A stretch of DNA of 64,000 nucleotides from Mucor racemosus (lineage: Eukaryota; Mucoromycota; Mucoromycetes; Mucorales; Mucoraceae): positions 3,410,001 through 3,474,000 of the forward strand of contig JAPEHQ010000001.1 of NCBI GenBank assembly GCA_027405735.1, read 5' to 3'. The position numbers and the translations under genes are program-made. This document shows, piece after piece, positions 61,399 through 64,000 of the stretch. The notes beneath the pieces were generated by a model. It was not told the origin of the DNA and did no database searches. It saw nothing but the letters and a program-made list of their open reading frames with translations. Within the stretch, counting starts at the first letter, position 1. Each line of letters begins with the position of its first letter.

Positions 61399-62428
61399 AT
61401 GAAAACTGTATCGGATGCCAAACGTAATGACGTTATCTCTCTGTTAAATTCAGGCCATACCGTATCGGAAATTGCTCGTCATGTAGCTGTTAGTCAAGCC
61501 ACAGTATGTCGTATTAGAAAAAAGGCCTGTCCTGACCGAGAAAAACCTAAAAGAGACCGACCATCTAAGCTGACTACTGCGGATATGAGATATTGTGTCC
61601 ATAAAATTACCAAAGGTGGCTTGGATAATGCGGTACAAGCCAAAAAAGAGCTTCATCGTAATGTACACGTTAATGGCAGTGCGAATATTGTACTAGGGCT
61701 CTTCGGGATAATGTGTTAGGCGCATCACCTAAGATAAAAAAGCCAGAAATTAGTGATGAAAATGCAAAGGATCGCCTCCGCTGATGTAAAAACAGAATTG
61801 ATTGGAATTTGGATGACTGAAAGCGTGTTATATCTACTGATGAGGCTAGAATTAATCGTTTTAACTCGGATTATCGAATTTGGTGCTGGAAAAGAGACAG
61901 CGAGGAGATAAAACCTAAGCATACCAAAAAACAAGAAAAAATGGAGATGGTCGAATCATGATTTGGAGCTCTATTTCTTGGTCTGGTGTCGTTTGGTTGT
62001 CCAAGGTCGAAGGTAATATGAAGTCCAACCTATACAGAACTATTATTGATGATGATTTGGAAAAATCCATTGACGATATGTGTCAAAAATTGAAGTTGCG
62101 TCGTATTTAGGTTATCCTTCAACAAGACAACGATTCTAAGCACACCTCTAATTTAATGAAAGAAGACTTCAAAACAAAAAAATATGAAGTAATGTCATGG
62201 CCAGCGCAATTTCCAGACCTTAATCCCATTGAAAATATGTGGAGGTTATTGAAAATCCGCCTAAACGAATACGATACATCTCCAAAAGGGATGAATGATA
62301 TTTGGGACAGAACTCAAGAGATTTGGTATGACAACGTAACAGTTGGGGAATATCAAAAAGTTATTTCGAGTATGCCTCATCGTGTAAAAGCTTGTATTAA
62401 AGCAAAAGGTTATGGTATTGATTATTGA
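61399..62428 (+). pseudogene. Tc1-like transposase, broken by frameshifts and stops
   Basis: The N-terminal helix-turn-helix is intact in one frame (from MKTVSDAKRND, VSEIARHVAVSQATVCRIRK). A one-base frameshift near 61690 and a second near 61935 (A run) change frame. Stops lie at 61782 (TGA), 61818 (TGA) and 62108 (TAG). The catalytic landmarks remain: STDEAR, then QQDNDSKHTSN, then PDLNPIENMW with 34 residues between the last Asp and Glu, i.e. a DD34E Tc1 signature. The product cannot be functional as it stands. Confidence 0.85.
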
Positions 62429-62675
62429 CTGCATTTAAATAAGCTTCAATTTTTTTTTAATAATGCGTGCAAAACCCTTTCAATGATGTACCTTTTTTTA
62501 AACTTGCATAGTTTTTGCGGAACTTTAATTAATTAGATCGGACTTTTTGAAAATAATTTAAAAACGTTTGAATTACTTAAAATAGAAATTTAGTGTATCT
62601 CCGATTGAAACTGAGAAAGTTATGATTATTTTCATTCAAATTTCCAAATCATTGAAAGGGTTTTGCGACTCACTG

Positions 62676-62860
62676 TATATCATTCTTAACCGGACGTCAA
62701 ATCCAAAAGCAAAACAATAGTCCACGAACCGAAATTCAAACCAATTAAACATCAACGGAACCACGGTTCTAACATGATATGTTCCAGCATGATATTACAG
62801 CATGGTATTAAAGCATGATGTCCCACCATCGTGCCATATTAATATAATAGATAACACCTA
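62676..62860. repeat. Interspersed repeat family B, copy B2, between two Tc1-like elements
   Basis: It matches 20441-20655 (B1) in order from TATCATTCTTAA to ATAACAYCTA, including AGCATGGTAT/ACATGATAT units. Both ends coincide with TA dinucleotides used by the flanking Tc1-like elements, so B2 was hit twice. Confidence 0.55.
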
Positions 62861-64000
62861 CAGTGACCCCCAAAACTGTCCCAATGTTTCTTAGTTTTAA
62901 GTTTAGTATGATTTTCAGGTACAACAAATATATTTAAAGTACGACATATTTTATATATTTCGGAAGATCAATTAATTTCCTTTTATATTAAATTAAAAAA
63001 ATCTCGAATTTTATTGGTCAATTGAATTTATACCCAATTTGGGACAGTATATGCATTGGGACAGTTTTGAGAGCCATTTTTGATTTTTAGATAATCGATG
63101 ATTGTAGAACCATAATTTGCACTAGTATCTTGAGCGCTTGGAAATCAGTAAATAAACACCTAATTGGGTAAAGAAAATAAAAAAGATGCATATTTCATAT
63201 ACAGATTCTGGTGCTTTGGCCTATTGAAAATTAATATGAAAAAACTTCAGGAGAATAAGGAGAATGATGCCATTAGTCTTTTAAACACCGGTAAATCAGT
63301 GCGCCAAGTTGCGGAAATATTGCATGTAGGTAAGCCTGTTGTGGAAAAAATTAAAAAACGGTGTTGCACAAGTTTGGGTGTGTCTAAAAGGGGTCGACTT
63401 AAATTGCTGTTTGAATCTGATGAAAGGTTTTGTGTTCGCCAAGCAACAAAAAAAGCAGTCAAAAATTCAAGTAACATTTTAAACTACTTGAGAGTAATTT
63501 CGGAGTTAATAAAAGCCCGGAAACTGTCCGAAATCGCTCCGTAGGGGGAGCATAGGAGCAATTATCAAGCCTAAAAAACCTATGCTGTCTCCGGCTAATA
63601 TTAAAAGGCGTTTAGAATGGTGTCATCTTCGCAAGGATTGGACTTCCGACGAACGGAAAAGGGTGATTTGATCAGATGAGACCAACATTAATAGATTTAA
63701 CTTAAATGGAAGAAGCTGGCTTTGGATTTGAGACGGTGAGAGCTTGAAATCTAATTATGTGAAGATGACCGTTATAGATGGCGGTGGGAGTGTCATGTTT
63801 TGGAGGGCCATTACGTATGCCGGAGTTCGATAGATATGCAGAATTGAGGGTACTGTGGATCGACATTTGTATAAACAAATCTTTGAAGACGATTTGGAGC
63901 GGACTTTCAATTTTACTTTGGATAAATTAGGCCTTCGTCGTGATCAGATCATTTTCCAGCATGACAATGCTCCAAAGCATACGTCAAATTTAGTCAAGGA
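62861..64000 (+). mobile_element. Tc1-like element 2, left part (runs off the right edge)
   Basis: It starts CAGTGACCCCCAAAACTGTC directly after TA (62859-62860). An inverted copy of the terminal motif AAAACTGTCCCAATG appears about 200 bases inside (CATTGGGACAGTTTT at 63054-63068). This is the same outer/inner arrangement as element 1, with unrelated motif sequence. The right end is outside the window. Confidence 0.75.
63236..64000 (+). pseudogene. Second Tc1-like transposase, decayed and truncated by the window edge
   Basis: The N-terminal helix-turn-helix frame (MKKLQENKENDAISLLNTGK, VRQVAEILHVGKPVVEKIKK) is followed by a frameshift near 63540 and stops at 63669, 63729 and 63831. The catalytic landmarks are SDETNINRF, and HDNAPKHTSNLVK at the very edge. 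Similarity to element 1 is at family level only, so these are two separate Tc1 lineages. Confidence 0.8.

Larger units (their letters stand above)
61039..62675 (+). mobile_element. Tc1-like element 1, 1637 bases, with long inverted repeats
   Basis: The element begins CAGTGAGTCGCAAAACCC and ends with its exact reverse complement. It is flanked by TA on both sides (61037-61038 and 62676-62677), as expected for Tc1/mariner. The inverted repeats are 212 bases each (61039-61250 and 62464-62675) and appear identical, suggesting a recent insertion. The transposase frame inside is broken. Confidence 0.9.

Noticed and set aside
1..64000. tRNA, rRNA and CRISPR-like arrays
   Set aside because: No B-box/cloverleaf, rRNA core sequence or regularly spaced direct repeats were found by reading; a tRNAscan run would settle tRNAs.

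Overview
The window looks like nuclear DNA of a Mucoromycota (Mucorales-like) fungus. It is very AT-rich. Most genes are cut by short (about 50-90 base) GT..AG introns, starts are preceded by T-rich tracts, and the best-recognised proteins are eukaryotic (Sec7 Arf exchange factor, PHIP/BRWD WD40 protein, SP-RING SUMO ligase, Tim10, PRELI/MSF1, Zn2Cys6-PAS factor). I worked out exon joins by eye. In each complete multi-exon gene the proposed exons sum to a multiple of three with no internal stop.

Layout. 1-2791 (-): 5' part of a PHIP/BRWD-like gene. 4057-8345 (+): 3-methylcrotonyl-CoA carboxylase alpha subunit, then a geranylgeranyl diphosphate synthase 264 bases behind it. 9607-11678 (+): a Sel1-repeat protein. 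13.3-21.4 kb: a transposon island. 22.1-33.1 kb (-): Zn2Cys6-PAS regulator, 1843-residue Sec7-type ArfGEF, mitochondrial PPR-like protein. 36.9-41.0 kb (-): M20 amidohydrolase and a SIZ/PIAS SUMO ligase. 42.7-43.4 kb (+): PRELI/MSF1 protein. 43.4-52.5 kb: gene-poor, with repeats and a small inverted-repeat element. 52.6-56.0 kb (+): methyltransferase, Tim10, an unknown 186-residue protein. 56.2-57.9 kb (-): Sel1-MYND protein. 58-64 kb: repeats with two different decayed Tc1-like elements.

The most interesting object is a 5.35-kb transposon at 13837-19187. It carries one apparently intact five-exon gene (1399 residues) with DDE-type landmarks, an N-terminal zinc ribbon and an embedded degenerate 3'-5' exonuclease-like domain. 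Its borders can be fixed from the sequence. It splits a copy of an interspersed repeat (family A) that is uninterrupted elsewhere in the window, and an 8-9 base target duplication flanks it together with imperfect terminal inverted repeats.

Functionally, four host genes serve mitochondria (carboxylase, PPR protein, PRELI/MSF1, Tim10). Two neighbouring genes touch the leucine-to-isoprenoid route (carboxylase and GGPP synthase). I saw no tRNA, rRNA or CRISPR array.
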